DNA of 8,275 nucleotides, taken from assembly GCA_026987225.1 (NCBI GenBank), contig JALSNB010000267.1, positions 1 to 8,275 of the forward strand. Direction: 5' to 3'. Below the pieces are notes generated by a model. The model was not told the origin of the DNA and made no database searches. It was given only the letters and a program-made list of their open reading frames with translations. Origin of the DNA: Caldisericaceae bacterium. Lineage in GTDB: Bacteria > Caldisericota > Caldisericia > Caldisericales > Caldisericaceae. The stretch's first letter is position 1, and every line of letters begins with the position of its first letter. Below, in pieces: positions 6,566 to 8,275 of the stretch. The position numbers were made by a program, and so were the translations under genes.

Positions 6566-8275
6566 CTTCCTTCTCCTCCCTGATAAATATTTCTGGTTTT
6601 TTCTTTATAATGTTAAATTTTTCCTCTCTCGGTTCTCTCTTTTTCTTTTCCGGAAGCACTTTCAAATCAAGCACGAGTCCTCTGAGTTCTCTCTGTAAGA
6701 CATTGAACGATTCCGGAATACCCATCTCGAGAATCGTATTTCCTTTGGATATCTGCTCATAAGTCCTCTTCCTTCCTTCAAGGTCATCCGATTTTATAGT
6801 AAGCATTTCCTGAAGCAAATTGGCAGCGCCGTATGCTTCCAATGCCCACACTTCCATTTCTCCGAGTCTCTGCCCTCCGAACTGCGCCTTGCCTCCGACT
6901 GGCTGCTGAGTAATCAACGTGTATTTACCAACCGAGCGTGCATGGAGTTTATCTTCCGCAAGGTGATTCAATTTAAGCAGGTAAGATTCTCCGAGCGTCA
7001 CGGGATAATCAAACGGCTTTCCCGTCCTGCCGTCGTACATCCTAAATTGCCCGCTTTCCGGCAGGCCTGCTTTTTTAAGAAGGCCTTTTACGTCTTTTTC
7101 GGTTGCACCGTTAAATGCCGGAGTAACAACCCTTACGTTAAGCTTTCTTGCGGCAAGGCCAAGGTTCGTTTCGAGAATCTGCCCTATGTTCATTCTCGAA
7201 GGCACACTGAGAGGGCTCAATATCACGTCGACCATAGTTCCGTCTTCAAGATACGGCAAATCTTCCTCGGGAAGAATTTTACTTATAACACCCTTATTTC
7301 CGTGCCTTCCTGACACTTTATCCCCGACAATAATCTTTCGTTTTCTCGCAATAAAGACTTTTATGAGTTTTCTTACGTTCTTGGTAAGTTCAAAGCCCTC
7401 TTCCTGGGAAAACACCTCCACACCGATTACAACACCGCTTTCTCCGGGCGGCACTTTAAAAGAGCTGTTCTTAATATTGCCGGCCCTGTTGTTGAACAAA
7501 TTCCTGAATAGCCTTGCTTCGCTGGTTTCCTCTTCCTCGGGGAAAGGCGTTGTCTTTCCGACAAGAATGTCTCCAGATTTAACCTTAGAGCCTATTTTTA
7601 CTATACCGTTTTCGTCAAGGAACCTCTTTGCGTCTCTCGATACGTCCGGTGGATCCGGAGTAAGTTCCTCGGGTCCGTGTTCTGTATCATGCACTTCTAT
7701 ATTGTATTCCCTTACGTGAATGGATGTAAGTCTGTCTTCACTCACAAGTCTTCTGCTTACAATCACGGCATCCTGATAGTTATATCCGTACCAAGGAACG
7801 TAAGCGACAAGCACATTGATACCGAGAGCGAGTTCCGCGTTTCTCGTAGAGTAGCCGTCGGCTATCGGCTGGCCTGCCTTCACTCTTTCGCCTTTACGGA
7901 CAATAGGCCTTTCGTTTCTACATGTATCCTGATTTGTTCTGACGAATTTTTTCAGTTTATACGTTTTTTCTTTTCTCAAAAGGACTTTCTTTACGCCGGA
8001 TTCGGCAAGTTTTCTCAATTTTTCGGCATCGATAATTTCTCCTGCCTTTACGATTACGCTCTTTTTCTTACCGCTTCCGCTTGCATAATCTTTTGCCGCA
8101 ACCCTATCGATAACATCGGAGTTAAGTTTTCCCAAAGAGAAGGTTTCTACTTCATTGGGATAATAAATTACAAGATCCGTAACGCCTTTTTCATAGAGGC
8201 GTTTCAAAATGTCTTCCGTAATTTTCGTTCCGATTTCGATGCTTCTCTTCGTATTCGTATATGAAGCGAAAAGCC
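6540..8275 (-). CDS. rpoB: DNA-directed RNA polymerase subunit β, C-terminal part (5' end outside window)
   Basis: The frame is open from the right edge to a TAG at 6540-6542, giving 577 residues after two bases of a split codon; the N-terminal part, including the rifampicin region, lies beyond the edge. Visible residues 106-128 (YKLKKFVRTNQDT and following) begin the conserved C-terminal half. PWYGYNYQDAV (160-170), the flap region, GDKVSGRHGNKGVIS (317-331), PSRMNIGQ (358-365), MYDGRTGKPF (412-421), KLNHLAEDKLHARS (434-447) and the clamp-contacting TQQPVGGKAQFGGQR (455-469) follow in the expected order. There is no E. coli-type insertion after the flap. Residues 1-101 hold two BBM2-like modules where I expected the usual sequence preceding the YKL-KF-RTNQ motif. 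A charged tail (about 538-577) extends past the end of the E. coli protein. GYNYQDAV has Gln where other polymerases have Glu. The last codons overlap the EF-G gene. Confidence 0.97.
   Translation of the reverse strand, partial: LFASYTNTKRSIEIGTKITEDILKRLYEKGVTDLVIYYPNEVETFSLGKLNSDVIDRVAAKDYASGSGKKKSVIVKAGEIIDAEKLRKLAESGVKKVLLRKEKTYKLKKFVRTNQDTCRNERPIVRKGERVKAGQPIADGYSTRNAELALGINVLVAYVPWYGYNYQDAVIVSRRLVSEDRLTSIHVREYNIEVHDTEHGPEELTPDPPDVSRDAKRFLDENGIVKIGSKVKSGDILVGKTTPFPEEEETSEARLFRNLFNNRAGNIKNSSFKVPPGESGVVIGVEVFSQEEGFELTKNVRKLIKVFIARKRKIIVGDKVSGRHGNKGVISKILPEEDLPYLEDGTMVDVILSPLSVPSRMNIGQILETNLGLAARKLNVRVVTPAFNGATEKDVKGLLKKAGLPESGQFRMYDGRTGKPFDYPVTLGESYLLKLNHLAEDKLHARSVGKYTLITQQPVGGKAQFGGQRLGEMEVWALEAYGAANLLQEMLTIKSDDLEGRKRTYEQISKGNTILEMGIPESFNVLQRELRGLVLDLKVLPEKKKREPREEKFNIIKKKPEIFIREEKEDGKRDQEN
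6573..6580 (-). promoter_or_regulatory. Ribosome-binding site of the EF-G gene, inside rpoB
   Basis: The minus strand reads GGGAGGAG, then 7 bases, then the ATG at 6563-6565. The site lies wholly inside the last codons of rpoB, so ribosomes finishing β pass over it, which fits coupled translation of the overlapping EF-G gene. It decides the ATG as the start. Confidence 0.85.

Noticed and set aside
8205..8207. TTG as the start codon of rpoB
   Set aside because: The same frame stays open to the window edge with protein-like sequence (LFASYTNTKRSIEIG...). No Shine-Dalgarno site precedes the TTG, and the N-terminal half of β must lie upstream.
7971..8275. Deletion of the central rpoB region, including the rifampicin region, giving a direct join to the C-terminal half
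   Set aside because: The resemblance of the modules to the E. coli βi4 region could suggest this, but losing that core would abolish the active centre. An inserted or relocated module is far likelier, and the upstream sequence is not visible.
1..8275. CRISPR array, insertion sequence, tRNA or rRNA gene
   Set aside because: I saw no regularly spaced repeats, transposase motifs, terminal inverted repeats, or tRNA or rRNA signatures. The window is filled by housekeeping genes and one intergenic region.

Overview
The window is a bacterial RNA polymerase locus read entirely on the minus strand. From the right edge leftwards it holds the 3' two-thirds or less of rpoB (β subunit, cut by the window edge), a complete gene for an elongation factor G (EF-G)-type translational GTPase, a complete rpoC (β' subunit), a strong intrinsic terminator, a roughly 300-base intergenic stretch with its own promoter, and the 5' end of a gene for a secreted or surface protein (cut by the left edge).

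Separate β and β' polypeptides, Shine-Dalgarno sites of the GGAGG type and a TTGACT-N17-TACAAT promoter all mark a bacterium. The polymerase lacks the large insertions expected in gamma-proteobacteria: there is none in the β' trigger loop and none in the β region after the flap. It also lacks the large insertion after the β' zinc finger known from Thermus and Thermotoga. It does carry small repeated modules of a β-β'-module-2 (BBM2)-like type in both subunits, and several near-invariant positions are substituted. I cannot name the phylum from this. A deep-branching or poorly sampled anaerobic lineage is a guess only.

The unusual organisation is rpoB - EF-G-like - rpoC. In most bacteria rpoB and rpoC are adjacent, and EF-G lies downstream in rpsL-rpsG-fusA-tuf. 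Here the EF-G start codon lies 26 bases inside the end of rpoB, its ribosome-binding site is within rpoB, and rpoC starts 18 bases after the EF-G stop with its own strong Shine-Dalgarno site and a TTG start. One transcript therefore very probably makes both large polymerase subunits with a translation factor between them. It ends at a perfect 12-bp hairpin with a T-tract 26 bases after rpoC, so no ribosomal-protein genes follow in the same unit.

Directly after that terminator a second minus-strand transcription unit begins. Its promoter would give a leader of about 270 bases with several stem-loops before a well-placed GGAGGA site and the ATG of the exported protein. The leader holds no convincing gene and matches no riboswitch I recognise. 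The plus strand shows only shadow reading frames.
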